37,525 bases of DNA from Comamonadaceae bacterium (GCA_947475685.1 CANJNC010000037.1:1-37525), one strand, 5' to 3'; numbered from the stretch's first letter, positions 15,920 through 24,451 are shown. Numbers and translations: made by a program. The notes: a model not told the origin generated them from the letters alone.

Positions 15920-15940
15920 AATGCAAAGGGTCTTTGCATT
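15920..15940. other. Perfect 9-bp stem, 3-base loop hairpin
   Basis: aatgcaaag-ggt-ctttgcatt forms an exact inverted repeat about 100 bases upstream of the HepT-like gene. Without a T-run it is not a classical terminator. It could be an operator or an RNA hairpin. Confidence 0.45.
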
Positions 15941-16029
15941 GGGACCTGGGCTTTAAAAAAACCTGTGTACACGCAACTTTCTATGTGTCATTGATCACGC
16001 CTAGTGAATCATGAATTGTAATTTGTAAG

Positions 16030-16038
16030 CCCCCCCCC
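16030..16038. repeat. Homopolymeric C9 tract upstream of the HEPN toxin start
   Basis: Nine consecutive C end three bases before the ATG at 16042. They occupy the place where a ribosome site would be expected; no Shine-Dalgarno sequence is present. Confidence 0.8.
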
Positions 16039-16041
16039 TAG

Positions 16042-16455
16042 ATGAACACAAGCCATCTCGACTTATCACCTCTAAAGAATGCCCTTCACAAACTCATTGA
16101 GGGCCGGGATCGTTATTTGACGAATATTGAAGATTCACAAATTCGAGATGGACTGATACAGCGCTACAAGTTCAGTTACGACATCAATCACAAAATTCTT
16201 AAAAGTCACATGGAATTGAGTTCTGCAAACTCTGAGATTTATGACGCTATGCAATTCTCGCAATTGATTAGAAGTGCCAATGAGATGTCTTTGCTTAAAA
16301 GCGACTGGTCCCAATGGAAAATATTTAGAGAAATGCGATCAAAAAGTAGCCACACCTATGACGAAAAAATAGCCATAGAAGTTGTATCAATCATTCCCGA
16401 TTTCATTGAAGAGGCAACATTTTTACTTTCATCACTCAAATTGAAAAATGCTTGA
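16042..16455 (+). CDS. hepT: HepT-like HEPN toxin (HI0074 family) of a type VII toxin-antitoxin pair
   Basis: The protein is 137 residues and all-helical. The N-terminal IRDGLIQRYKFSYDINHKIL and the motif RSKSSHTY (R99-x4-H104-x-Y106) match the HI0074 'nucleotidyltransferase substrate-binding' family and the HEPN ribonuclease signature R-x4-H-x-Y. In characterised HepT/MntA pairs HepT is an RNase toxin. Its partner silences it by adding AMP to the tyrosine of this motif, here Y106. The gene overlaps the antitoxin by 8 bases. It has no Shine-Dalgarno sequence; a C9 run sits immediately upstream. AT-rich codon use suggests acquisition relative to flanking cysB. Confidence 0.86.
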   Translation: MNTSHLDLSPLKNALHKLIEGRDRYLTNIEDSQIRDGLIQRYKFSYDINHKILKSHMELSSANSEIYDAMQFSQLIRSANEMSLLKSDWSQWKIFREMRSKSSHTYDEKIAIEVVSIIPDFIEEATFLLSSLKLKNA

Positions 16456-16759
16456 CACAAACATCCCCATTGATGTGAAACCCATTGAGTGGGAGATTAT
16501 TCAAAATATTCTCTCTGAAATAATTCCTGATCGAAGTGTTTGGGCCTTTGGATCTAGAGTCGATGGAAATAAAAAAGAATTTTCTGATCTGGATCTGGTG
16601 GTTTTAGGAGAATCTTCAATGACGCATGAGCAAGAAGCGGATCTGCAAAATGCTTTTGTGATATCGGACCTTCCTTTCAAAGTCGATCTTGTGAATTGGT
16701 CGCGCACATCTGACCCATTCAAATCAATGATCAGTCAATCTTATGTCATCGTGCGATAA
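16448..16759 (+). CDS. mntA: MntA-like minimal nucleotidyltransferase antitoxin
   Basis: This 103-residue minimal nucleotidyltransferase carries the signature G-S-x10-D-x-D exactly: G35 and S36 in WAFGSRVDG, then D47 and D49 in FSDLDLVV. A third acidic position in FKVDLVNW (the FxVDLV strand) completes the metal site. MntA enzymes transfer AMP from ATP to the tyrosine of the HEPN toxin and so neutralise it. Its ATG lies inside the 3' end of the hepT-like gene (8-base overlap), which couples translation. Catalytic residues are intact, so the pair appears functional. Confidence 0.87.
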   Translation: MLDTNIPIDVKPIEWEIIQNILSEIIPDRSVWAFGSRVDGNKKEFSDLDLVVLGESSMTHEQEADLQNAFVISDLPFKVDLVNWSRTSDPFKSMISQSYVIVR

Positions 16760-16832
16760 GTCCATCGCTTAACTTGAAGCGCGAATGGGGGTTTAAAGCA
16801 AACTGCCTAGAATCCCTTTTAAGCATATCCAT

Positions 16833-17756
16833 TCAAATGTTCACTGGCAAATGCTCAAGGGGTTCCTCAATCAATGTTTTCAAAGCCTTTGAGTGAATGG
16901 ACTCTGGATCAAAGAGCGTCTGTAAAATCTCAAAATGATTCACCCCTTGAACGACATGGCTCGACACCATGGCGTTGTTGAGTCTCAAGGCGTCACCAAA
17001 CTCGTGAAACTGTCGGATGAATTCCGGGGACTCGTTCTCCCCACACAAAAGCACCACTGGCATCTGGAATTGTTGAGCCTGCCTTTGGGGACTCAAGTCC
17101 TGCACGAGCTCAGGTGTGAAGCACACATATTGACTTCTCGCTGAGAGGCTCACGGGTTCTAGGTCATACATGCCTGAGCAGCACAACAAAGCACTGATAG
17201 GCGCGCGCTCCAAGCCGACACTGACCCAGTCCCTTGTGACCATGCAAGCCGACAAATGCGCCCCCGATGAATGCCCAACGACAATGATTCTTTGCGGGTC
17301 GGCATGGTGCTTTGAGCAGTTGTTGTAGGTGTAGAGCAAGGCGCTTTGAACTTGACGCGCCAAGTGAGCAAGGTCTCCATCCACCGAGGTCACGGCATCA
17401 AAATCTGGGATCACCACATGGCAGCCCAACGCTGTAAGCCAATGCGCCTGAAGTGCATTGGCCAGTGCCGTCCCCGACTTCCAAGCCCCTCCATGCACAA
17501 AAAACACGATCGGCGCGTTCGCCTGTTCGCTCACATACCAGTCCAGCATCTCGATGGGAGACGGGCCATAGGACAGGCGCAAAGGCTTGGGCACTTGCTC
17601 GCGCGAGAGCGCGCTTTGATGTGCAATGTGCTCCAAGACCTCAACTCGGTTGGGCGCATGGTTGGCCTGGTCGTAGGCCCAGTCCAATTGTCCTTGCGTC
17701 ATCTCTTGCCAGACTTTCGGCGCCATGGCAGGGTTTTGAGAATCGGTGGTGTGCAT
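16833..17756 (-). CDS. Alpha/beta hydrolase (esterase / kynurenine-formamidase-like)
   Basis: The 307-residue hydrolase has the oxyanion-hole motif HGGAW at 88-92 and the nucleophile elbow GHSSGAH (S163). A C-terminal QGVNHFEIL supplies the likely catalytic histidine, and LLCGENESPEF is the segment expected to carry the acid. The HGGxW type is shared by hormone-sensitive-lipase-like esterases and alpha/beta kynurenine formamidases; the substrate cannot be decided. The ATG overlaps the stop of the upstream Bug-protein gene (TGATG), so the two are translationally coupled. The hydrolase may process the ligand delivered or sensed by that binding protein. A GTG one codon upstream is a less likely start. 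Confidence 0.87.
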   Translation of the reverse strand: MHTTDSQNPAMAPKVWQEMTQGQLDWAYDQANHAPNRVEVLEHIAHQSALSREQVPKPLRLSYGPSPIEMLDWYVSEQANAPIVFFVHGGAWKSGTALANALQAHWLTALGCHVVIPDFDAVTSVDGDLAHLARQVQSALLYTYNNCSKHHADPQRIIVVGHSSGAHLSACMVTRDWVSVGLERAPISALLCCSGMYDLEPVSLSARSQYVCFTPELVQDLSPQRQAQQFQMPVVLLCGENESPEFIRQFHEFGDALRLNNAMVSSHVVQGVNHFEILQTLFDPESIHSKALKTLIEEPLEHLPVNI

Positions 17757-18748
17757 CACAAACTCACGCCAGAGAGTTTGACCGCCGCTTTTCTGGAGAG
17801 CACTTCGGCCTTGATGTGTTTGTTGAACTCCTCAGGGCCAAGACCGGAGTAATCATAGCCTTTGCCATCAATTTCATTGGCTTTGAAACTTGGCTCTCCC
17901 AGCACACTCAAGACATCTTTGTTGATTTTTTGAACCACCGCGTTGGAGAGGACCTTGGGCGCAAAGAGGCCCACCCAAACGTTGGCGTCAACCTCGGGAA
18001 AGCCCAGTTCGGTCATGGTGGGCACATCGGGAAAACTGGGCGAGCGGGTTTTGCCACCAAAAGCCACGGGCTTGATGCGTTTGTTGGCAATATAAGGTTT
18101 GGCAGAGACCACACCCGACCAACTCATGCTCACCTCATCGCCCACGACCGCCGCAATGGCTTGTGGGATGCCCTTGTAGGGGACGTGCAAAATGGACAAG
18201 CCCGACTTTTGTTTAAATATTTCGGTGGCCAATTGGGGTTGACTGCCCGGTCCGTAAGAGGAGTAAGACAAGGCTTCAGGCTTGGTGCGGGCCAACTCCA
18301 TCAACTCGGCCATGGAGTTGATGCCGGTTCGCTGCCCCACCACCAACATCTGGCTAAAGGAGACCAATTGCGTGATGGGCCAAAAGTCTCGCTCCAAATC
18401 ATAGGGCAGTTTGGTGTACAGATGTGGATTGATCGTGAAGCTCGCATCGGTGGTGAGCAGCAAGGTCGAGGGGTCTTTGGCATAGGCCACAGCCTCCACG
18501 CCAATGAGTGTATTGGCCCCCAGACGGTTGTCGATGGTGACCGATTGTTGCCACTTTTCTTGCAACTTGTAGGCCAAAGCCCTGGAGAGCAAATCGACCC
18601 CTCCACCCGAAGGGTAGGGGACCACGATTTTGACCCCCTTGGTGGGCCAATCTTGGGCTAGACTTTGGGAGCCGATCAAGGCCAAAGACAAGATCATGGC
18701 TGCGCTGTAAAAACCTAGACTGAGCAAAGATCGAACAAGAGCGAGCAT
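17756..18748 (-). CDS. Bug-family (TctC) periplasmic tricarboxylate/organic-acid binding protein
   Basis: The 330-residue precursor has a signal peptide (about 1-31, ending SQSLAQ). The mature start WPTKGVKIVVPYPSGGGVD is the typical Bug ligand-loop beginning. HVPYKGIPQAIAAVVGDEVS and FPDVPTMTELGFPEVD are the other signature blocks. These proteins bind citrate, dicarboxylates, nicotinate and many aromatic acids for tripartite tricarboxylate transporters. No membrane subunits (TctA/TctB) are nearby, as is common for the expanded Bug families of Burkholderiales. It is followed directly by the coupled hydrolase gene. It is divergent from the other hydrolase gene, with a 37-base gap. Confidence 0.92.
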   Translation of the reverse strand: MLALVRSLLSLGFYSAAMILSLALIGSQSLAQDWPTKGVKIVVPYPSGGGVDLLSRALAYKLQEKWQQSVTIDNRLGANTLIGVEAVAYAKDPSTLLLTTDASFTINPHLYTKLPYDLERDFWPITQLVSFSQMLVVGQRTGINSMAELMELARTKPEALSYSSYGPGSQPQLATEIFKQKSGLSILHVPYKGIPQAIAAVVGDEVSMSWSGVVSAKPYIANKRIKPVAFGGKTRSPSFPDVPTMTELGFPEVDANVWVGLFAPKVLSNAVVQKINKDVLSVLGEPSFKANEIDGKGYDYSGLGPEEFNKHIKAEVLSRKAAVKLSGVSL

Positions 18749-18785
18749 GGTGTAATTCCCCGAAGCAAAGGTTTAAGTTTTTATT

Positions 18786-19697
18786 ATGTCAGAGAAAACC
18801 ACGCCAATAACAAGACAAAAGCGCGCTCAGGCGCCAAGAGTCGCATCCGAGTTGCCACTCCCGCCTTTGCCCGCCACTCAGTTTTTACGCATTGCTGAGG
18901 CTTCCAAATCGAGGTACCTTGGAGACCGCTTTTCCTTCATGCAGGCAGGCAACTGGGATGCCCCACCGATTGTTTTTTTGCACGGCATTGGTGCAAACAG
19001 CACTTACTTTCGATTTCAGTTTGCGCAACTGTCTGAGCAGTTCAACGTCATTGCGTGGAATGCACCCGGTTACTGGCTGAGCGACGCCTTCGTGTCCTCT
19101 CACCCCAACGAACACGACTACGCCAATGCGCTTGGGGATTTTCTTCATGCCTTGGATTTGAAGCAAGTCACTTTGTGTGGCAACTCCTTTGGCTCGGTGG
19201 TGGCACAAGCCTATGCCATCGATTATCCCGAGCACGTGCTGCGCTTGATGCTCACGGGCACGGGCGTTGGGCAACACGCAGTGAGCCCTCAAAGGAGACA
19301 AAGCTTTGAAGCAAGGGCGCAACGCATTTTGCAAGGCGGTTATCAATACGCCGACGCCGGTGTGGACGCCTTGGTGGGGCCCCACACTTCACAGGGCCTC
19401 AAAGACATGCTCATTGAACTCTCACGCGCCAACCAGCCCGCAGGTCTTCTTAGAGCCGTGTCCTTTCGTTTGAGCAGTTTCTTCACGCCCGATCACGCCC
19501 ATCTCATGCGCATGCCAGTTTGGATGGTTCAAGGTGAGCTCGACCAGATCAACCCCAGATCTGAAAACGTCGACCTCTTGCTGCCCAAACTGCCGCACGC
19601 CAAGCTCTTCGAGTGGCCTGGCATCGGACACTTGCCAGAGGTCGAGGACCACCAGGCCTTTAACCGCTTGGTCTCGGAGTTCATGAAAGAAGCGTGA
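18786..19697 (+). CDS. Alpha/beta hydrolase of the meta-cleavage hydrolase type
   Basis: The 303-residue hydrolase has the oxyanion block VFLHGIGANS (63-72). The nucleophile elbow is GNSFGS with S134, the acid is D253 in VQGELDQINP, and the histidine is H282 in GIGHLPEVED. This GxSxGS form and the GIGH block resemble 2-hydroxymuconate-semialdehyde hydrolases and related C-C hydrolases or esterases. The substrate is not assignable. The first 30 residues are basic and proline-rich. It shares a very short (37-base) divergent promoter region with the Bug-protein gene, which suggests joint regulation. Confidence 0.88.
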   Translation: MSEKTTPITRQKRAQAPRVASELPLPPLPATQFLRIAEASKSRYLGDRFSFMQAGNWDAPPIVFLHGIGANSTYFRFQFAQLSEQFNVIAWNAPGYWLSDAFVSSHPNEHDYANALGDFLHALDLKQVTLCGNSFGSVVAQAYAIDYPEHVLRLMLTGTGVGQHAVSPQRRQSFEARAQRILQGGYQYADAGVDALVGPHTSQGLKDMLIELSRANQPAGLLRAVSFRLSSFFTPDHAHLMRMPVWMVQGELDQINPRSENVDLLLPKLPHAKLFEWPGIGHLPEVEDHQAFNRLVSEFMKEA

Positions 19698-19726
19698 CCC
19701 CACCAAGACCTAAGCGTCTTCTTTTG

Positions 19727-20089
19727 TTATAAGCCCTTCAAGGCCATTTGAGCCAAGTGGGCCACGACTTCAGGCATTTCTCCAGCAGAGGGCATCACCC
19801 TCAATTGGACATGGGGGTGGTTTTGCCTCAAAGCTTGGGCCTGCGTAGGCAAGTCCTCTCGGGCGTGACGCCCAACGCCTAAAAAAAGGGGAAACAAGTT
19901 CATCTGCGTCACTCCAAGACCGACCAATTGGGAGGCGCATTCCAGCAAGCCGGGCTCAGTCATCTCCAAATACGCACAGCGCACAATCACGCTGGGAGAC
20001 TGCGCTTGAATGGCCTTGGCAATGGCCTTAATGGGTTCATGCCACAAAGGGTCTTTAGAGCCATGGGCAAAGAGAATGATGGATTTCAA
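19727..20089 (-). CDS. cbiX: Small CbiX-type sirohydrochlorin chelatase
   Basis: The protein is 120 residues, a single-domain chelatase half like archaeal CbiX-S. Candidate metal-inserting histidines are H9 in LFAHGSKDP and H75 in LGVGRHAREDLP. Such proteins insert cobalt (cobalamin pathway) or ferrous iron (siroheme) into sirohydrochlorin. Siroheme is needed by sulfite reductase, which would match cysB in the same region, but no other tetrapyrrole gene is visible. It lies 45 bases downstream of lptG on the same strand. The intervening sequence is an A/T-rich run with no obvious terminator hairpin. Confidence 0.88.
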   Translation of the reverse strand: MKSIILFAHGSKDPLWHEPIKAIAKAIQAQSPSVIVRCAYLEMTEPGLLECASQLVGLGVTQMNLFPLFLGVGRHAREDLPTQAQALRQNHPHVQLRVMPSAGEMPEVVAHLAQMALKGL

Positions 20090-20134
20090 ACGACGTGGGC
20101 TTTCAAAAAAAAAGAAAAAAACCGCAATGAGGCC

Positions 20135-21274
20135 TTACTGCTTGAGCACAAGCCAGCCAAAGGCCATCAAAGAGACCAAGGTGTAGATCAGTCCCGGTGT
20201 CGCTGCGGCCAGCCACGGGACCCATTGGTTCAAATTGCCAATGTAGCCAAAGACATTGTTCATCATGAAAAAGCTGATGCCAATCATCACGCCCGCAAAG
20301 ACAAGGGTCGCGATGTTGCCACTCCTAAAGTGCAAATAGGCAAAGGGCAGGGCCAAGACCACCATCACCAAGCAGCTGATGGGGTAAAAGACTTTTTTCC
20401 AAAACTCAATCTCATAGCGCTGAGCGGTTTGGGCGTTGGCTTGAAGATGCTGCACATACTGAAACAAGTCAATGGTGCCCATGCGCTCGGGCTTTAAAAG
20501 TGAGACGGCCACCATTTCAGCTTTGATGGTCGTGGGCCATCTCAGATGCTCGGACTGCAACCGAGTGACGGGCTTTAGATTTTGAGCGTTCTCGTCCATT
20601 GGGAACTCATCTCGGTGGACCTCATTTAAGATCCAGGCATCGTCGTTTTGCGCAAAGTCCCCCGAGGCCGAGTGCGTGAGAGACACCAGGCGGCCTTGGT
20701 TGTTGAACTCGTAGATTTTGATGTTTTTCATCGAACCATCCGAGTTCAAAGCGCCCACATTGACCGCTTGGCGGGAAAAGGCCTGCTTTTCATTGAGCCA
20801 AGCACCGGTTTGTCCCACTGAGATTTGACCAAAGTACTTGGACTTCAAGAGTTGGGCTTGTTTGTCGCAAAAGGGAGATACATAGTCCCCCACCGCAAAG
20901 GTCAAGACCACAAAGGCCAAGCCCAGACCGATCAAGAGCCTCAAAGCCCTCACGGGCCCCAAGCCAGAGGTTCTCAAAATGGTGAACTCTGAGCTTTGAG
21001 CCATGCGCGCCATCACGTAAATCGTGCCTATGAGCACGGCAATCGGCAAGAGCTCGTAGATGTGACTCGGAATGATGAGTGCCACATAGGTCAAGGCGTG
21101 AGGCACCAAGTAGATTTGGTCAGGATCTCTCTCGCCTTGAAGCCCCAAGCCCTTGCCAACCCATTGCAACTCGTCGATCAAGTCAAAGAAAAAAAACAGC
21201 CCCAAAAACCCCAAGATCACAAAACCCACCGCACCCAAGACCTCGGCGTAGATGAGCCGCTGCAAGGTCTTCAT
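20135..21274 (-). CDS. lptG: LPS export ABC transporter permease LptG
   Basis: This is a 379-residue YjgP/YjgQ-family permease. Three predicted membrane helices lie in the N-terminal part (about 12-32, 62-82, 103-123) and three near the C-terminus (from FYPISCLVMVVLALPFAYLH onward). A large periplasmic beta-jellyroll domain lies between. LptG pairs with LptF and the ATPase LptB to extract lipopolysaccharide from the inner membrane. Its ATG overlaps the lptF stop by four bases (ATGA), the normal lptF-lptG coupling. The downstream gene is the CbiX-like chelatase. Confidence 0.93.
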   Translation of the reverse strand: MKTLQRLIYAEVLGAVGFVILGFLGLFFFFDLIDELQWVGKGLGLQGERDPDQIYLVPHALTYVALIIPSHIYELLPIAVLIGTIYVMARMAQSSEFTILRTSGLGPVRALRLLIGLGLAFVVLTFAVGDYVSPFCDKQAQLLKSKYFGQISVGQTGAWLNEKQAFSRQAVNVGALNSDGSMKNIKIYEFNNQGRLVSLTHSASGDFAQNDDAWILNEVHRDEFPMDENAQNLKPVTRLQSEHLRWPTTIKAEMVAVSLLKPERMGTIDLFQYVQHLQANAQTAQRYEIEFWKKVFYPISCLVMVVLALPFAYLHFRSGNIATLVFAGVMIGISFFMMNNVFGYIGNLNQWVPWLAAATPGLIYTLVSLMAFGWLVLKQ

Positions 21275-22395
21275 GAAGACGCCCTCAAGCCTTTGAATTT
21301 AGACCAAAAACCGTCTATCCTCGCCGTGTTGAGCTCCCAAGACACCCCAATGTGACGCGTCCAAAGAATAAAGACCGCCAAGGCACACACACCGACATGC
21401 AAGCCCAGCATCAAGCCCCAAAATCCAAGCCTGCCTTGTTCGACCCAGTTTTGACCTAAATTGACCATGTTTTCGTAAAAAATGAAGATAAAAAGAGCCA
21501 AAAGACCATGGCGTCCTTTGGCGCCTCTGGAGTTGACCTGCGCCAAGGCCAGGCCAATGAGGACCAAATTGAAAGCGGCAAAACCCATCCCCAACCTCCA
21601 ACTGAGCTCGCCCAAATGGTAATTGCTTGGTTTTTGAATCAAGTCCCAAGTCGGTGTGGTTCGGGCGATGGGGTCGTTTTTTGCAAAGGCATCTTGGTCA
21701 ATGCGCGTGGCATATTCTTGGAACTCGCTTAACTTGAGGGTTTGGTTGGTGTTGGAGATCTCAAGGCGCTGACCGTTGGAGAGCATCAAAAACCGCTGAC
21801 CGTTGACGCTTTGAATGCGACCGGACTTGGCAGACGTGATGGTTTGTCGATCCCGCTCATGGGTCACAATGAACACGTTCTTGCCTTCCTTGTCCGCATC
21901 CAAGTCCTTTTCAATAAAAAAGACCCGTTGTCCATTGGAGGACTCTTGAAACTGTCCGGGTGCCACACGCTCCAAATCCCCCCTTTTTTCAAACCGGTCC
22001 TTGAGCTCTTGGCTTTGTTGGTAGGACCAAGGCCAGACCCAAATGGCCAAGACAAAGATCAACAAGAGAATGGGCCATGCAAAACTGAATAGGGGCTTGA
22101 TAAAATCGATTAACCTGTTGCCACCGGTCAACCAAATGATCATCTCACTGTCTTTGTAAATCCTCATGAGGGTCGAGATCACGGAAATAAAAAGACTCAT
22201 GGTCAAAATGGTTTGCAAATGACCAAGCATGGTGTAGCCAAGGACCAAACTGACCTCAGAGGGGTTGACATTGCCTCTGGAGGCTTGACCCAGTGTTCGG
22301 ATCAACATCATGGTCAATACAATGGTCACCAAAATCACCAATGTTGCGCCGAAACTTTTCATGAGCTCTTGGCGAAGCGAAGAATGGAATAACAT
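21271..22395 (-). CDS. lptF: LPS export ABC transporter permease LptF
   Basis: This 374-residue partner of LptG starts MLFHSSLRQELMKSFGATLV, the canonical LptF N-terminus. A membrane helix follows (LVILVTIVLTMMLIRTLGQ), then a second and third, the periplasmic domain (about 120-250) and the C-terminal helices. The ATG at 22393-22395 is chosen because the longer in-frame extension would overlap the divergent pepA gene and does not resemble the family. The gap to pepA is only 27 bases, so each promoter must extend into the other gene. Confidence 0.93.
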   Translation of the reverse strand: MLFHSSLRQELMKSFGATLVILVTIVLTMMLIRTLGQASRGNVNPSEVSLVLGYTMLGHLQTILTMSLFISVISTLMRIYKDSEMIIWLTGGNRLIDFIKPLFSFAWPILLLIFVLAIWVWPWSYQQSQELKDRFEKRGDLERVAPGQFQESSNGQRVFFIEKDLDADKEGKNVFIVTHERDRQTITSAKSGRIQSVNGQRFLMLSNGQRLEISNTNQTLKLSEFQEYATRIDQDAFAKNDPIARTTPTWDLIQKPSNYHLGELSWRLGMGFAAFNLVLIGLALAQVNSRGAKGRHGLLALFIFIFYENMVNLGQNWVEQGRLGFWGLMLGLHVGVCALAVFILWTRHIGVSWELNTARIDGFWSKFKGLRASS

Positions 22396-22422
22396 TGGGG
22401 TCTTACAGAAAAAACTTGAATT

Positions 22423-23991
22423 ATGAACTTCGAACTTAAATTTACCGCACTCGACGCGCTCCATAGCGCCAACACCGACGCTCTCTTGGTTTTGGTGGAC
22501 TCCACCCATCAAGCGCAGTTGGACAAGCTCAAAAAAACCAAAGCCTCGAGCGCCAAAAGCAAGCCCTCAACGCCTTTGAGCATCTCTGAGTGGATTGCCA
22601 ATAGCCTTCACTCTGAGCAACTCCAAAGCAAAACCGCCCGCACCCAAATTCTTTGGAATGTGCCTGGCGTGTCTGCCCAGGCCCTCATTCTCGCTCACCT
22701 TGGGGACGGTCATGAAAAAGATCTCAAAAGCGCCATCAACGCCGCCATGGGGGTTTTAAAGGCCTCGCTGCCCAAGTGTGTCCATTTGAGTGTTTACCTC
22801 TGCGATGTTACTGGACAAAGGCTGCAAACGGCCATGCAAACCATTGCAGACAGTGTATATATTTACACCACCACCAAGCCCAGCGCCAAAGTCTCCACGC
22901 TCTCAAAGGTGAGCCTCTTTGCGCCCGCCTTGGGCCGCAGTGCCCAAGGACAAAAAGATCAATCCTCTGCCCTAGAGGCCTTCAAGGAAGGCCATGCCCG
23001 TGTCCAGGGCATGGCCTTTGCCAAGGAGTGGGGGAACCGCCCCGCCAACCATGCCACACCGACCCTTTTGGGCAAAGCGGCTCTGGGACTCACCAAGTAT
23101 TCCAAAATCAAAGTGCAAGTCTTGGGCCCCAAAGAAGTGGCCAAGCTTCAGATGGGCTCCTTCATCTCCGTTGCCAAGGGCTCGCTAGAACCCCTGCGCT
23201 TTATCGTGATGCAGTACAACGGGGCCGCCAAATCCAGCGCCCCCGTCGTTTTGGTGGGCAAAGGCATCACCTTTGACACGGGGGGCATTTCCCTCAAACC
23301 AGGCGCGGCCATGGATGAGATGAAGTTTGACATGTGTGGCGCTGCCAGTGTCCTTGGGGTCTTTAAATCTTTGGGGGAGCTCTCTCCCAAGATCAATGTC
23401 GTTGGCCTCATTCCGGCTTGCGAGAACATGCCAGATGGTGGCGCCGTCAAACCCGGTGATGTGGTGACGAGCATGTCGGGCCAAACCATTGAGAACTTGA
23501 ACACGGATGCAGAAGGGCGCTTGATTTTGTGTGATGCACTGACCTATGCAGCGCGTTTCAAGCCGCGTGCGATCATTGACATCGCAACACTCACAGGGGC
23601 GTGCATCATTGCGCTGGGTCACTTGAGAAGTGGTCTCTTTGCCGTTCAAGACCCATTGGCGCAGCAGTTGATGAGTGCGGGCGAACGAACGCTCGATCCG
23701 TGCTGGAGGCTGCCCCTTGATGAAGAGTACGCGGAGGGCCTTAAATCCAACTTTGCGGACACCGCGAATGTGGCCGATCGCTCGGCAGGATCCATCACAG
23801 CGGCCAAATTCTTACAGCGCTTTGTGGGCAAGATGAACTGGGCTCACTTGGATATCGCGGGTTCTGCTTGGAAGAGCTCTGGCCCCGCCAAGGGCTCTAC
23901 GGGCAGGCCTGTTCCCTTGCTGCTGTCATACTTGATTGATCAAGCCCAAGCGGCAGATGCCGCCCAGGCAAGCCCAGGTCAAAAAGCCTAA
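22423..23991 (+). CDS. pepA: Cytosol (leucyl) aminopeptidase PepA
   Basis: This is a 522-residue M17 aminopeptidase. The catalytic C-terminal domain contains VGKGITFDTGGISLKPG (K280, D285), MKFDMCGAASV (D303) and NTDAEGRLIL (D362, E364, R366). These supply the two-metal site and the catalytic Lys and Arg. The N-terminal macro-like domain covers about residues 1-170. It is slightly longer than E. coli PepA (503). PepA removes N-terminal residues from peptides; in E. coli it also binds DNA. It is divergent from lptF and followed after ten bases by holC, an arrangement widely conserved in proteobacteria. Confidence 0.96.
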   Translation: MNFELKFTALDALHSANTDALLVLVDSTHQAQLDKLKKTKASSAKSKPSTPLSISEWIANSLHSEQLQSKTARTQILWNVPGVSAQALILAHLGDGHEKDLKSAINAAMGVLKASLPKCVHLSVYLCDVTGQRLQTAMQTIADSVYIYTTTKPSAKVSTLSKVSLFAPALGRSAQGQKDQSSALEAFKEGHARVQGMAFAKEWGNRPANHATPTLLGKAALGLTKYSKIKVQVLGPKEVAKLQMGSFISVAKGSLEPLRFIVMQYNGAAKSSAPVVLVGKGITFDTGGISLKPGAAMDEMKFDMCGAASVLGVFKSLGELSPKINVVGLIPACENMPDGGAVKPGDVVTSMSGQTIENLNTDAEGRLILCDALTYAARFKPRAIIDIATLTGACIIALGHLRSGLFAVQDPLAQQLMSAGERTLDPCWRLPLDEEYAEGLKSNFADTANVADRSAGSITAAKFLQRFVGKMNWAHLDIAGSAWKSSGPAKGSTGRPVPLLLSYLIDQAQAADAAQASPGQKA

Positions 23992-24001
23992 GGGCCCTTG
24001 A

Positions 24002-24445
24002 ATGACCGAGATTGCCTTTCATTTCAACACACCGGACAAGCTCAACTACGCGTGTCGCCTTTTGAGAAAAGCTTTTTCTACAGGTGCCAAGGTGATGGTT
24101 TGGGCAGAGTCTGAGCAGCTGAAGGCTTTGGACAAAGCCCTTTGGGAGCTTGGAGCGAATGATTTTGTGGCCCATTGCATGATCGATGCGCCAGACTATG
24201 TGCTCGCTCGTTCACCCATCGTGCTTTGCGGCGATGTGAGTGTCTTGAACGCGTTGCCTCACCATGACGTGTTGCTGAGTCTTGGCGACACCTTGGCCAA
24301 CGGCTTTGAAAAGTTTGAACGCGTCATCGAATTGGTGAGCCTAGACGAAGAGGACAAGGCGCGCGCTCGCAAGCGCTGGAAGACCTACCAAGACCGGGGC
24401 TACAGCATGAAGCGTCACGACCTGTCTCAAAAAGCGCATGCATGA
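24002..24445 (+). CDS. holC: DNA polymerase III chi subunit
   Basis: The protein is 147 residues. FHFNTPDKLNYACRLLRKAF at the N-terminus, then MVWAESEQLKALDKALWEL, HCMIDAPDYVLARSPIVL and the conserved RARKRWKTYQDRGY near the C-terminus match HolC. Chi bridges the clamp-loader subunit psi to single-strand-binding protein. The gene follows pepA by ten bases and is presumably in its operon. Confidence 0.94.
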   Translation: MTEIAFHFNTPDKLNYACRLLRKAFSTGAKVMVWAESEQLKALDKALWELGANDFVAHCMIDAPDYVLARSPIVLCGDVSVLNALPHHDVLLSLGDTLANGFEKFERVIELVSLDEEDKARARKRWKTYQDRGYSMKRHDLSQKAHA

Positions 24446-24451
24446 TGCAAA

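Larger units (their letters stand above)
15690..16041. other. Non-coding stretch between cysB and the HepT/MntA pair
   Basis: No convincing gene is present. It holds a gcgcg/cgcgc hairpin near 15760, a perfect 9-bp hairpin at 15920-15940, the palindrome gtgtacac near 15964, and a run of nine C at 16030-16038 right before the next start codon. Confidence 0.4.

Noticed and set aside
17346..18661. Long plus-strand open frames (168 and 402 codons) opposite the Bug and hydrolase genes
   Set aside because: Both are shadows of conserved minus-strand proteins. The His/Gly/Arg-rich translation has no domain.
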